The notes: generated from the sequence alone by a model not told the origin. Positions 43,930 to 53,689 are shown, counted from the stretch's first letter. The stretch is DNA of 64,000 bases from Caldora sp965222765 (GCA_965222765.1 CBDCVG010000032.1:1-64000), one strand, 5' to 3'. Numbers and translations: made by a program.

Positions 43930-44899
43930 AGTAGTAGGATTCGATAGCGATCTATTTACAAACAGTACTTTTGGTGAAGGAATCCAAGAGATTACAGAAG
44001 TAAAAAAGGATATCCGTGATGTTGAAGCATCTGATTTAGAAGGGTTTGAGGCGGTGCTTCATCTAGCAGGATTGTCTAACGATCCCTTAGGAAACCTCAA
44101 TCCTAACCTAACCTATGAGATTAATCATCTAGCCTCAGTCCGTCTGGCTGAATTAGCTAAACAAGTAGGCGTCCCCCGGTTCGTCTTTTCCTCTTCCTGT
44201 AGCAACTATGGCGCTGGCGGCGAAGACTGGTTAACGGAAGAGTCTGCATTTAACCCGGTTACTCCCTACGGCATTTCCAAAGTACGTACGGAACAGGACG
44301 TTACTAAGTTAGCAGACGACAACTTTAGTCCCACCTTTCTACGCAATGCCACAGCCTTCGGTGTATCCCCTCGCCTACGTTTTGACTTAGTACTCAATAA
44401 CTTGGTAGCTTGGGCTTTTACTACAGGAAGGGTGTATATCAAGAGTGATGGTAGCCCTTGGCGTCCCATTGTCCACATTGGAGATATCTCACGGGCGTTT
44501 ATTGCGGTGATGAATGCTCCCCGTGAAGTAATACACAATCAAGCCTTCAATGTGGCACGCAACGAGGACAACTATCGCATTCGGGAATTAGCTGATATTG
44601 TCCAAGAGACAGTCCCAGGCTGCAAAATTGAATACGCTGAGGATGCTGGACCAGATAAGCGCTGCTATCGGGTAAACGCCAGTAAAATCCGCGAGGCGAT
44701 TCCTGAATTCCAACCCCAATGGGATGCTCGCAAAGGAGCCCAAGAGCTCTACAAAGCTTATAAAGAGGTTGGGTTAACTCTAGAAGAGTTTGAGGGACCC
44801 AGATATCAGCGCATTGCCCACATCAAACAATTACTCAGTAATGGGAAATTGGATGATACCCTGCGCTGGAAAACTGAAGCTCCAGCTGTAGTGAAATAG
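43853..44899 (+). CDS. NAD-dependent sugar epimerase/dehydratase (SDR)
   Basis: A 348-residue extended short-chain dehydrogenase. The NAD-binding glycine motif is in 'MRVLVTGHKGYIGTVLVPML'. The active site is 'VFSSSCSNYG' with Tyr/Lys in 'TPYGISKVRTEQ'. The ATG at 43853 has GGAGG just upstream and overlaps rfbF by 77 bases in another frame. Context (CDP-glucose synthesis upstream, C-methyltransferase downstream) points to a nucleotide-sugar step for a deoxy or branched sugar; the exact reaction cannot be told. Confidence 0.9.
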   Translation: MRVLVTGHKGYIGTVLVPMLVAQGHEVVGFDSDLFTNSTFGEGIQEITEVKKDIRDVEASDLEGFEAVLHLAGLSNDPLGNLNPNLTYEINHLASVRLAELAKQVGVPRFVFSSSCSNYGAGGEDWLTEESAFNPVTPYGISKVRTEQDVTKLADDNFSPTFLRNATAFGVSPRLRFDLVLNNLVAWAFTTGRVYIKSDGSPWRPIVHIGDISRAFIAVMNAPREVIHNQAFNVARNEDNYRIRELADIVQETVPGCKIEYAEDAGPDKRCYRVNASKIREAIPEFQPQWDARKGAQELYKAYKEVGLTLEEFEGPRYQRIAHIKQLLSNGKLDDTLRWKTEAPAVVK

Positions 44900-45050
44900 G
44901 TGTTAGGTGTTAGGTATTAGGTGTTAGGTGGACTGGTAAGCTGATGTCCCTGTTATCAAGGAATTCTTCGGATTTCACACCATTTTGTAGAATAGGCAGC
45001 GCCTCCATCTTTCCCTAAAACCTAAAACCTAAAACCTAAAACCTAAAACT
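44898..45050. repeat. STRR blocks (GGTGTTA)n and (CCTAAAA)n
   Basis: GGTGTTA units at 44898-44930 and CCTAAAA units at 45017-45050 bracket a 90-bp spacer between the epimerase and methyltransferase genes. Confidence 0.8.
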
Positions 45051-45076
45051 AAGAATCTTAAGTTGCTGACTAGATA

Positions 45077-46306
45077 ATGGCTGACTCATTACCACCCTGC
45101 CGTGCTTGCGGCAATTCTGATCTGGAATTAATCATTTCTTTCGGTTACACTCCTCTGGCTGATGGACTGCTGAGATTAGATCAGCTAGAGCAACCCGAAT
45201 ATACCGCACTCCTTCACCTAGCTTTCTGTCCTCATTGCTCCTTGGTGCAAATCACCGTGAGTGTACCCCCAGAAATCCTCTTCTGTCAGGAGTATCCCTA
45301 TTTTTCCTCAGTTTCTCCCTCCCTACTCAAACACTTTGGAGACAGTGCCAAAGCAATAATTGCCTCAAGGAACCTGGATAGCAACAGCCTAGTGATTGAA
45401 GCTGCTAGTAATGATGGGTACATGCTCAAAAACTTTAAAGAAAAGGGCATTCCTGTACAAGGTATTGATCCAGCTTCAGGTCCTGCTGAAGCAGCACAGA
45501 AAGCTGGTATTCCCACTAAGTGCACTTTCTTTACGAAAGACTTAGCAAAACAACTGCGAGAAGAAGGAAAACAAGCAGATGTGTTCCTTGCCAACAATGT
45601 CTTAGCTCATGTGCCAGACTTGAATGGTTTTGTCGCAGGTATTGGCACCCTTTTGAAAGAGACTGGTGTAGCAGTAATTGAAGCACCTTATGTGGTTGAC
45701 TTAGTAGATCACTGCGAATTTGACACCATTTACCATCAGCACTTGTGCTATTTTTCAGTGACTGCTTTGGATAAGTTATTCAGAAGTCATGGTTTGTTTC
45801 TCAATGACATCCAGCGCACTGCGATCCATGGCGGCTCATTGCGTCTGTTTGTCGAGCCAGTTGAGGCAGTTAAAGAGTCAGTTAAATCTCTCTTACAATC
45901 AGAAATAGAAAGAGGAGTAGATCGCATCGATTACTACCGAGATTTTGCCAAGCGTGTCCAAGAAATTAAGGACTCGTTACTTGATATTCTTTGGGACTTG
46001 AAGAAGCAAGGCAAGAGGGTTGTAGGGTACGGTGCAGCAGCTAAAGCAACGACGATGCTGAGCTACGTAGGGGTTGATAAAACACTCCTTGATTATGTAG
46101 TTGATTTGAATAAATTCAAACATGGTCGCTACATGAGCATCAATCATCTGCCGATTTTTCCACCATCGAAACTGATAGAGGATAAGCCAGACTACGTTTT
46201 GATTTTGGCGTGGAATTTTGCCCAGGAAATTATGCAACAGCAGGAGGCTTATCAACAACAAGGAGGCAAGTTTATTGTTCCGATTCCCGAACCAACTATT
46301 ATCTAG
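45077..46306 (+). CDS. Class I SAM-dependent C-methyltransferase (sugar-modifying type)
   Basis: A 409-residue three-domain protein of the TylC3/NovU-like family that methylates keto-deoxysugars. The N-terminal zinc-binding module has CRACG and CPHC pairs ('PPCRACGNSDLELIISFG', 'FCPHCSLVQ'). The SAM domain follows ('VIEAASNDGYMLKNFKEKGI', 'FLANNVLAHVPDLNGFV', 'YHQHLCYFSVTALDKLF'). The C-terminal domain holds 'GKRVVGYGAAAKATTMLSYV'. It is likely to act on the nucleotide sugar made by the two preceding genes. Confidence 0.88.
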   Translation: MADSLPPCRACGNSDLELIISFGYTPLADGLLRLDQLEQPEYTALLHLAFCPHCSLVQITVSVPPEILFCQEYPYFSSVSPSLLKHFGDSAKAIIASRNLDSNSLVIEAASNDGYMLKNFKEKGIPVQGIDPASGPAEAAQKAGIPTKCTFFTKDLAKQLREEGKQADVFLANNVLAHVPDLNGFVAGIGTLLKETGVAVIEAPYVVDLVDHCEFDTIYHQHLCYFSVTALDKLFRSHGLFLNDIQRTAIHGGSLRLFVEPVEAVKESVKSLLQSEIERGVDRIDYYRDFAKRVQEIKDSLLDILWDLKKQGKRVVGYGAAAKATTMLSYVGVDKTLLDYVVDLNKFKHGRYMSINHLPIFPPSKLIEDKPDYVLILAWNFAQEIMQQQEAYQQQGGKFIVPIPEPTII

Positions 46307-46339
46307 TGTTGTTTGTTATTTGTTATTTTTTTTGTTTTT

Positions 46340-46385
46340 TGTACCAATGACTAGTGACTAATGACTAGTGACTAATGACTAATGA
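46340..46385. repeat. STRR (ATGACTA)n carrying the next start codon
   Basis: CAATGACTAGTGACTAATGA units run to 46385. The last ATG (46382) is the start of the VanZ-like gene. Confidence 0.8.
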
Positions 46386-47980
46386 ATGTACGCAAGCTTC
46401 TTGATAGCAGCTCTAAAACCAATTTGCCTGAACTAATGGAGCAATGGGCTCCTGGAATAGTAGCTTGCGGCATTTTACTAGTATTAGTTACTACCCTCTT
46501 CCCGTTTAATTTTAGTTTCCAAGATGGTTTTGATATTCGAGAAATTGTCAGTAGTTTTCAAAATCAAAGTAATCTCAGCGACTGGTTAGGCAATGTTTTA
46601 CTGTTCATTCCCTTTGGCTTTGGTTTAGCTTGTCTGTTCCCAAAAAGTAACCAAAGAGGGATAGCAGCGAGCATCGGGGTTTTGTTCGCTAGTTTTTGTT
46701 TATCATTAACGGTAGAAATCCTGCAAGTATTTCTACCAGTTAGGGAGCCTACTGCTAGTGATCTGCTACTCAATAGCGTGAGCGGGTTGCTGGGTTTTCT
46801 CTGTTGGCACCGATGGAAAGCCAAAGTCCTTAGTCAATTTTCAGTAGGCATTGAAGAAACCAGAAAGAACCTCTCGCTCCAGCAATTGACAGTTGGCTTA
46901 TTTGGGTATTTAATCCTAGCTGTAGGAGTTTCCCTTGCCCTGCAAACTGCGACTAACTTTAGTAATTGGAACGATAGTTTTCCACTGTTGCTTGGTAATG
47001 AAAGGACAGGAGATAGACCTTGGCAAGGGTCTATTTCAAAAATAACTCTTGTTAAGAGAGCCATATCCAAGAATGAGGTAGCATCGTTCTTTTCTGAGCA
47101 ATCTTCCTTAGCAACAATAGAGGATTCTCTTCTGGCTTCCTATCAGCTAATTGGTACAGGAAACTACCAAGATCAGACAAAGCAACTTCCAGATTTAGTT
47201 TGGCAAGGAGAAGATAAGGCTCCTCAGGAAGCAGAAGGGGTATTGTTTTCTCCCAATCATTGGTTAGCAACGAACGAACCTGCTACTTTGCTCACCCAAC
47301 AGCTGCGAGAAACTCCTAATTTTACCTTAAGTGCTACCATCGCCACTGCTGATACTAAACAGATAGGAGTAGCTCGAATTCTTTCCCTCTCAGGAGATCC
47401 TGATCATCGCAACTTTACCCTTGGTCAAGAAGGAACTGACCTAATCTTACGACTCCGGACAGCTCTGACTGGAGAAAATGGAACCCAACCTCCCATGGTT
47501 ATTCCTGATGTTTTTGTTGATACTGAATTCCATCATTTAATCATTACCTATGATGGCTCAGTACTTCAGTTCTATGTAGATCAACTAAGTCGTTTGTATT
47601 CTGCTGATCTTAAGTCAGCACTCTCTCTGTTTTATGTATTAAAATTTCCTCACTGGAACGATCGCCTCAAGGTTCCTGAGATAGATATTTACCGAATTGT
47701 TTACTATGGGATTATTTTTATCCCCTTGGGGGTAATTATAAGTATCATTTCCACTATGGTCAGCAAGGGGTTGGCTTCATATATCCTCTTGATAGTGGGA
47801 GGAATTTCATTACCGGCTTTGCTCCTAGAAGGTATTTTGGCAATTAGCAGCAATAGAGGAATGAATCAAGGAAATTTATTGATTAGTCTAGTAATTACGG
47901 TGGTAACTATGTTGATATTTAAGGTTTTTCCAGGGTGGATAGCATCGGATCTAACAGGCAATAGATTAAAATCTTCCTGA
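46382..47980 (+). CDS. VanZ-like membrane protein with LamG-like domain
   Basis: A 532-residue protein. The N-terminal part resembles VanZ: four to five membrane helices with 'DWLGNVLLFIPFGFGLACLF', 'LSLTVEILQVFLPVREPTAS' and 'DLLLNSVSGLLG'. The middle (about 200-420) is exported-looking and LamG/concanavalin-like ('FTLSATIATADTKQIGVARI', 'HHLIITYDGSVLQFYVDQL'). Three more hydrophobic helices close the protein. It may bind or anchor a glycan at the membrane. The start ATG belongs to an STRR; no good ribosome binding site is visible. Confidence 0.78.
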   Translation: MNVRKLLDSSSKTNLPELMEQWAPGIVACGILLVLVTTLFPFNFSFQDGFDIREIVSSFQNQSNLSDWLGNVLLFIPFGFGLACLFPKSNQRGIAASIGVLFASFCLSLTVEILQVFLPVREPTASDLLLNSVSGLLGFLCWHRWKAKVLSQFSVGIEETRKNLSLQQLTVGLFGYLILAVGVSLALQTATNFSNWNDSFPLLLGNERTGDRPWQGSISKITLVKRAISKNEVASFFSEQSSLATIEDSLLASYQLIGTGNYQDQTKQLPDLVWQGEDKAPQEAEGVLFSPNHWLATNEPATLLTQQLRETPNFTLSATIATADTKQIGVARILSLSGDPDHRNFTLGQEGTDLILRLRTALTGENGTQPPMVIPDVFVDTEFHHLIITYDGSVLQFYVDQLSRLYSADLKSALSLFYVLKFPHWNDRLKVPEIDIYRIVYYGIIFIPLGVIISIISTMVSKGLASYILLIVGGISLPALLLEGILAISSNRGMNQGNLLISLVITVVTMLIFKVFPGWIASDLTGNRLKSS

Positions 47981-48091
47981 AAGATTTTGCCTAATTGAGA
48001 TTTTTCTACCAACTATTCTACCTGAATTAGAATAGGACAATGGTGAACAAAGACAACCTCAACTACTGTCATTATCTGCTCCCAAACTAAA

Positions 48092-49321
48092 ATGAACAAA
48101 CAATCATTATTAAATCCCAATGAGCTAGGTTCAGGACTCAAATTAGTAGAGTATACCTGCCCTAATTGTGGTCATCAAGAATTGTTGATTTTCTACGAAG
48201 TCAGGAACGTTCCTGTCCATAGTTGCTTGATGATGCCAACTCAACAGGAAGCCCTAGATTTCCCTTGTGGTGATGTGGTTTTGGGCTACTGTGAAAATTG
48301 TGGTTTTGTGACTAACGTGGCTTTCGATTCTAAATGGTCAGCTTACGCCCCTAATTACGAAGATCAACAGAGCTTTTCTCCCACCTTTAATAAATTTGCT
48401 AGTGGTTTAGCCAATCGCTTAATTGAAAAATACGACCTCCACAACAAGGATGTTGTGGAAATTGGCTGTAGTAAAGGAGATTTCCTCATCTCTCTTTGCG
48501 AGTTGGGAAACAATCGTGGGGTAGGGATTGATCCTTCTGTTGTACCAGGGCGTGTAGAGAGTGAAGCAGCAGACCGAGTGAGTTTCATTCAAGATTATTA
48601 TTCCAGGGATCACGCTCAATATGTCGGCGATTTTATCTGCTGTCGCCATACCTTAGAGCATATCTATCCTACCGGTGAATTTGTGCAGACAGTGCGGGAT
48701 TCGATTGGCGATCGCACCGATACCGCCGTCTTCTTTGAAATCCCTGATATGACCCGTGTCTTGCAGGATATAGCTTTCGAGGATATTTATTACGAACACT
48801 GTTCCTATTTTACACCAGGGTCTTTAGCTCGTTTATTCCGCTCGTGCGGTTTTGAGGTTACCGATCTATATCGAGCTTACGATGAGCAATATCTGTTAAT
48901 CGAAGCTATACCTGTTGCTACCCCATCAGACAAGATACATCCCCTAGAGGAAAGTCTGGAGGAAATGGCTCAGGATATCAAACATTTTGTGGTTGAGATT
49001 AATAACAAATTCCAGCAATGGAAACAACATCTTAAGCAGATGAACGAGCAGGGTAAGCGAGTCGTAGTTTGGGGTTCGGGCTCCAAATGTGTTGCCTTCC
49101 TGACTACTTTAGATACCAAAGATCAAGTCCAATACATTGTTGATATTAATCCTCACCGTCAGGGCAAGTTTATTCCTGGGGTGGGCCAAGAAATTATGTC
49201 GCCGGAGTTTCTCAAAGAATACCAACCCGATCAAGTAATTGTCATGAATCGGATTTACTGTGGCGAAATTCAGGAAATGTTGAATAAAATGGGGGTAACA
49301 ACAGAAGTAATCCCTGTTTAA
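48092..49321 (+). CDS. Class I SAM-dependent methyltransferase, zinc-module type
   Basis: A 409-residue protein. The N-terminal zinc module has CPNCG and CENCG; the SAM motif is 'VVEIGCSKGDFLISLCELGN'. Also visible are 'CRHTLEHIYPTGEFVQTV' and the C-terminal 'GKRVVVWGSGSKCVAFLTTL'. It is clearly paralogous to 53912-55099 (same motifs, same length) and more distantly to 45077-46306. It probably modifies a sugar or glycan of this cluster; the substrate is unknown. Confidence 0.87.
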   Translation: MNKQSLLNPNELGSGLKLVEYTCPNCGHQELLIFYEVRNVPVHSCLMMPTQQEALDFPCGDVVLGYCENCGFVTNVAFDSKWSAYAPNYEDQQSFSPTFNKFASGLANRLIEKYDLHNKDVVEIGCSKGDFLISLCELGNNRGVGIDPSVVPGRVESEAADRVSFIQDYYSRDHAQYVGDFICCRHTLEHIYPTGEFVQTVRDSIGDRTDTAVFFEIPDMTRVLQDIAFEDIYYEHCSYFTPGSLARLFRSCGFEVTDLYRAYDEQYLLIEAIPVATPSDKIHPLEESLEEMAQDIKHFVVEINNKFQQWKQHLKQMNEQGKRVVVWGSGSKCVAFLTTLDTKDQVQYIVDINPHRQGKFIPGVGQEIMSPEFLKEYQPDQVIVMNRIYCGEIQEMLNKMGVTTEVIPV

Positions 49322-49539
49322 ATGTAAGCATCAACTTCCTTGCTATTGTTGAGCTTTTAAAAGATTGTTTGTGCATGGGTGCAGCTAATATATCTGGGTG
49401 CAGCTGCAACACAAATATACTTTACCGGAAATAAGTAGAAAATGATGCGAAAATGATTGTTTGACAAAGCTCTCATTAGTTTTATTTTCTCAAACTGCTT
49501 ATTTTCGATTAATTCTAATCTTGACTTCTTTGCTGTCTT

Positions 49540-50553
49540 ATGAACACAATCGATGGTGATTTTGAAAGGATGCCTACGCTGAGTCCAAACCTGGAAACAG
49601 CCGTCAATTCTTCAGATCAACCTCACGAAAAAAACACCACTCCCCTAGTCAGCTTTGGGTTGCCAGTGTATAACGCTGAAGAGAAGTATCTGTGTAGACT
49701 TCTCGATTCTCTACTGGCACAGGATCTCCAAGACCTTGAGATAGTTATCAGCGACAATGCTTCTAAACTTCCTGGTACACAGAAAATCTGTGAGGAATAT
49801 GCAAGCCGAGATCCAAGGGTTCGATACCATCGAAACCCAGAAAATATCGGTCAAATTGATAACTTCAACAAAGTTCTGGAATTATCTCGGGGTAAGTATT
49901 TTCGCTGGATTGGTTCGGACGACTGGCTAGAAACGGATTACGCCCGCCGATGCGTGGAAGTCCTTGAAGCTGGTAAAAATTTCATCAGCGTAACCACCTA
50001 CCAAGATCACATTGAGGATGATGGTAAACGCCACTACGAAGAATACAAGGGAGAGCGTCTGGATTCACCACTACCTTACGTAAGATTTCGGCGCATGTTG
50101 TGGTTCATGACTGCTGACTTCGGTTTTATTGACCCGATCTATACTATGATGCGTCGGGAAATGTTGCTGGGCACCAATCGGATACAGCACCTACCGAGGA
50201 TGGATCAGGTGCTAGCCGTTGAGCTCTGCCTTTTGGGTCCATTTTCCCATATACCTGCGTGCCTTGCCCACCGTCGTCGGGAAGATTTCAGCAAAGTTAC
50301 GACTAAAGAACTCAGTGAGCGTTACAACGAACCTGGAAGTAAAAACAATCTGATAGATCCAACTTTTCCAATTGTTAAAGCTTTCTTATCGAGCGCTCTT
50401 GCAGCACCAATCAGTAATCGGGAAAAGATTCTTTGTCTATGGCCTGTGATACGCTTCGCTGCAATCCGCAAGTGGACTAAGAGCTACCGTAAGTTGCGTA
50501 AGATGGCAAGTTCTGTTAAGTCTCTTGTTCGCTCTAGTAAGAAAAATCAATGA
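49540..50553 (+). CDS. Family 2 glycosyltransferase
   Basis: A 337-residue GT-A fold enzyme. The donor-binding start is 'PLVSFGLPVYNAEEKYLCRL'. 'LEIVISDNASK' and the acidic motif 'YFRWIGSDDWLETDYARR' (in place of DxD) follow. A basic C-terminus ('WTKSYRKLRKMASSVKSLVR') may associate with the membrane. It would add a sugar to a growing polysaccharide. A degenerate piece of a second such gene follows directly at 50570-50629. Confidence 0.9.
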   Translation: MNTIDGDFERMPTLSPNLETAVNSSDQPHEKNTTPLVSFGLPVYNAEEKYLCRLLDSLLAQDLQDLEIVISDNASKLPGTQKICEEYASRDPRVRYHRNPENIGQIDNFNKVLELSRGKYFRWIGSDDWLETDYARRCVEVLEAGKNFISVTTYQDHIEDDGKRHYEEYKGERLDSPLPYVRFRRMLWFMTADFGFIDPIYTMMRREMLLGTNRIQHLPRMDQVLAVELCLLGPFSHIPACLAHRRREDFSKVTTKELSERYNEPGSKNNLIDPTFPIVKAFLSSALAAPISNREKILCLWPVIRFAAIRKWTKSYRKLRKMASSVKSLVRSSKKNQ

Positions 50554-50569
50554 GTTTCAGCAAGATAAC

Positions 50570-50629
50570 GATACACAGGAAATTTGTCAGGAATACGCAA
50601 GTCGAGCTCCAAGGGTTCGATACCATTAA
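50570..50629 (+). pseudogene. Fragment of a second family 2 glycosyltransferase
   Basis: Reads 'DTQEICQEYASRAPRVRYH' then TAA. The gene just upstream has 'GTQKICEEYASRDPRVRYHR' at 49779-49838. Only this short piece of the paralogue remains. Confidence 0.8.
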
Positions 50630-50676
50630 CTTCTGAGAATTTAATAATTATTTTTATATACCTGCATATTGATATC

Positions 50677-51774
50677 ATGAATGAGATTCAAACTCCAAAA
50701 ATTAAAGTTAAGAAATATACCCGTCGTACTTTTCTTCAAACTAGCGCTTTAGCTTCGGCTGGTGTTATATTGCACGGATGCATGGGTGCTCAGGAAAAGG
50801 AGCCATTAATCGAAGTCTTGCATCTTCCAAAAAGTTTCTCTCGCCGTTCTGGTGAACTTTCTGCTAACGTCTGTGGAACTCTTTCATCCCAAGTTAAACA
50901 AGCGAAGTATCAACTCAACAATGGTGAGTGGTTAGATGTTGGTCAAGGAAAGCCGCGAGTACCTGAGCCCCTTTTTACTATTGAAATGAGGGCTGAAGAT
51001 TTGCGTCCAGGCACTAATGATATCAAGATTGAAGTGAGTGCTGATCAAGGTGAGCCTGAGATTACTTCCTTGCAATTTGAATACGATCCTGACCCGATCA
51101 AGCTACCAGTTAAAGTTGAGTGGTCAAACGCAGATCTAGAAGTTCAAGATGGTTATTGGGAAACTTTTTCAGATAATGGCGAATGGCGTGTGCGCCCTAA
51201 ACTTGGCTTTGAAACCTATGATCGAATAATCTCTGTCACAGGAGCCTTCCCTGGAGGCAGACGAGTAGAGACAGACCTCATTTTCCGCAGTAGTGATAGG
51301 GAAGATAGTGATCAAAAAGTCTATGGCTTTGGTATCCTGCCAATGTGGGGAGGACACAAAGATGAGGTAGGTGTTAGTCCCCGTCGCGGTTGGATTTACA
51401 GCATTGCTTGGTTTCATCCTTACAGAAACGGAGCGGGAGTAGAGTTTGGCTATAAGGATGGTGATGATCCCAGAATATGGGTTGATTCTTTTCGCCAATT
51501 TGAGCCTGAGGCTGATGTTCGGTATTTTATCACAGCAGAGAGTTGGCCAGAACTTGATGAAGCTGGAGAGCATCTATATCATAAACAACGCATGAAATGG
51601 TGGAAAGAGGGAGAGCCAGAATCTGATCAATGGATAGAGGTAACTGACAAGGAGGGATGTCCTATTCCCCCTGGAGAATACGGAGTTGCACTGGTTGCTC
51701 ATTTTTGCCAGGTAGATTTTGGTCCTGTGACTGTAACCTCTATTACAGGACCAGAGGAAAATTCAGATACTTAA
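50677..51774 (+). CDS. Tat-exported lipoprotein of unknown function
   Basis: A 365-residue protein. The N-terminus has a twin-arginine signal with a lipobox ('YTRRTFLQTSALASAGVILH' then GC), so it should be exported folded and lipid-anchored. The rest is beta-rich with aromatic and charged residues ('YQLNNGEWLDVGQGKPRV', 'GILPMWGGHKDEVGVSPRRG', 'GVEFGYKDGDDPRIWVDSF'). This looks like an Ig-like domain followed by a jelly-roll polysaccharide-binding or lyase domain; I cannot name a family. Position between two glycosyltransferase genes suggests a glycan ligand. ATG 50677 is used; the frame extends upstream without a better start. Confidence 0.75.
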   Translation: MNEIQTPKIKVKKYTRRTFLQTSALASAGVILHGCMGAQEKEPLIEVLHLPKSFSRRSGELSANVCGTLSSQVKQAKYQLNNGEWLDVGQGKPRVPEPLFTIEMRAEDLRPGTNDIKIEVSADQGEPEITSLQFEYDPDPIKLPVKVEWSNADLEVQDGYWETFSDNGEWRVRPKLGFETYDRIISVTGAFPGGRRVETDLIFRSSDREDSDQKVYGFGILPMWGGHKDEVGVSPRRGWIYSIAWFHPYRNGAGVEFGYKDGDDPRIWVDSFRQFEPEADVRYFITAESWPELDEAGEHLYHKQRMKWWKEGEPESDQWIEVTDKEGCPIPPGEYGVALVAHFCQVDFGPVTVTSITGPEENSDT

Positions 51775-52621
51775 TCACCTATTAGCTATCAGCTATTAGC
51801 CAAACAGCATCTCGCTAATTAGTGAGATGCTTGCGGTATATGTGCAAAAATGAGGTGCACTCTTCCAAATCCGGTTAGGATAGCACACTTATCTTATCGA
51901 GAATAACTTGATATATGTGAATTTTATTTTACTTATTGGTGGTCTAACTAAAACGGATTTAGTATTAGAAACCATAGTTTATTTCTCAAATAATATCCAC
52001 AAAATAAAGTTATTGTAAGGAATTTGATTTATTATTGCAAAATTTAGGATCTACTTGATAAGATTGATATAACAATGTAAGTCATAGTGATTTGATTGTA
52101 AGCATCAACTTTCTGGTTGTTGTTTATCTCTTGAAAGACTCATATCTGACTACCTTCAAAAAATATAGGTGTATCTCCATCTGAGTGCGTCTCCAACAGA
52201 AATGTTTATTACTCAGATGCCTCATGCATAAAATTGAGATGAGTGCTGAGCAAGGTCAGCCTGAGATTATTTCCTTGCAATTTGAATACGACTCTAAATC
52301 TATCAGCGTACCAATTAAAGCTGAATGGTCAAGCGCATAGTAGGTATTTAGAGTGAATCTACCGAGTTCATTTATTTCAATTAAAGTCTCGTAAAGAAAC
52401 ACAAGGCAAGAAGAGGGAGTGTTTCTTTCTTAGATAACGGGTGTGGTTACGCCCGTGGGTTGCTCTTAAGCAATTTTTATACCAAATCTGTTTTAAAACA
52501 CCCTTGATCATTCCAGGGTTTTTTTCCCTGCTGTTTGTTGGAAAAAGGGGGTAATTAACCCAAGTTTGGTATTACATGCATCTCCGATCACTAATCGTTA
52601 CTCAACAAAAAGGAAAAAGTA
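51775..52621. other. Long gap with gene remnant between Tat lipoprotein and GT4 genes
   Basis: 847 bp. It has CTATCAGCTATTAGC repeats and a GCATCTCGCTAATTAGTGAG palindrome near 51807-51830. A remnant of the preceding gene lies at 52230-52340, and an ACCCTTGATCATTCCAGGGT-plus-T-run hairpin near 52499-52521 may be a terminator. There is no intact gene. Confidence 0.6.
52230..52340 (+). pseudogene. Internal fragment of a second Tat-lipoprotein gene
   Basis: Reads 'KIEMSAEQGQPEIISLQFEY' then 'DSKSISVPIKAEWSSA' and TAG. The upstream gene has 'IKIEVSADQGEPEITSLQFE' at the matching place (about 51019-51135). It is an isolated, diverged copy with no start. Confidence 0.85.
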
Positions 52622-53677
52622 TTGAAGTATCATATTGCCCTAAGTCGTCCTTTTAACCTAGAGGATTTCAACCGCAATGCCAAAGCAGGAAAATGCCCCA
52701 GGCACACCATGTTGTCTTTAAGCCAGTACTTAGGGGCAACTGTTCACCAACCTGAGGGAAACCCCATTTCACTTTTAGACAAGATGCGCGCCAAAATTAC
52801 CGGGAGTGAACCTGAACATTGGGCGCTAGCTCGCAAGTTGTCTTCCCAACTTAAGAGTGATGATATGATTTTTTCCATTGGCGAAGATGTGGGTTTCCCT
52901 ATTGCCGCAGTCTGCGGTGCTAAGCAGAAGCGACCACAAATGTCTGTATTTGTTCATAATATAGACCGTCCTCGTGGTCGTTTATCATTGAAATTGTTTG
53001 ACTTGGGGAACCGGATTGATCTGTTCATGACCAACACTAGTGTTAAAGCAGATTTCCTCCGTAAATCACTAAAACTACCTGAAGAGCGGGTATATTTGGT
53101 CACGGAGCAAACGGACACACAATTCTTCGTTCCTGGTTCTAGCTCACCAAACAAATCACGTCCAATTATTGGGAGCGGTGGGCTAGAACAACGAGACTAC
53201 AAAACCCTTGCCGAAGCAACCAAAGATTTAGGTGTTGATGTCAAGATTTGCGCTATGTCTCCAAATGCTCGGCCAGATCCAGAGAAGTTCCCAAACGTTA
53301 TACCAGACAATATGACGATTAAGAAACTAGACTGGCCTGATTTAGTACAACACTACCGCGACTCCGATGTAGTAGTAATCAGCCTCCAGCAACATAATTA
53401 CCAAGCTGGACTTACTACTTTATTTGAGTCTATGGCTTGTCGGCGACCGGTAGTGATGACCCGGACTCCAGGTCTTGTAGAAGAATTGGCAGATTCAGGC
53501 ATCGTGAGTGGAGTTAGCTCAGGGGATGCTACTGGTATGCAACAAGCAATTCTTGATCTGTTGAACAATCCAGAAAAAGCTCAATCACAGGCTCAGAGGG
53601 GTTATGAATTGGTTGTGAAAGAGTATAACAGTGAACAATATGTCAAGGGCATAGCGGAGTATCTTAAATCAATGTAG
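52622..53677 (+). CDS. GT4-type glycosyltransferase
   Basis: A 351-residue GT-B fold enzyme. An N-terminal acceptor domain is followed by the C-terminal donor domain: 'RPIIGSGGLEQRDYKTLAEA', 'DLVQHYRDSDVVVISLQ', and the nucleotide-sugar motif 'AGLTTLFESMACRRPVVMTR' (EX7E-like region). The start is TTG at 52622, nine or so bases after AAAAGGA. It is expected to build the polysaccharide of this cluster. Confidence 0.88.
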   Translation: MKYHIALSRPFNLEDFNRNAKAGKCPRHTMLSLSQYLGATVHQPEGNPISLLDKMRAKITGSEPEHWALARKLSSQLKSDDMIFSIGEDVGFPIAAVCGAKQKRPQMSVFVHNIDRPRGRLSLKLFDLGNRIDLFMTNTSVKADFLRKSLKLPEERVYLVTEQTDTQFFVPGSSSPNKSRPIIGSGGLEQRDYKTLAEATKDLGVDVKICAMSPNARPDPEKFPNVIPDNMTIKKLDWPDLVQHYRDSDVVVISLQQHNYQAGLTTLFESMACRRPVVMTRTPGLVEELADSGIVSGVSSGDATGMQQAILDLLNNPEKAQSQAQRGYELVVKEYNSEQYVKGIAEYLKSM

Positions 53678-53689
53678 TAGTCCATCATT

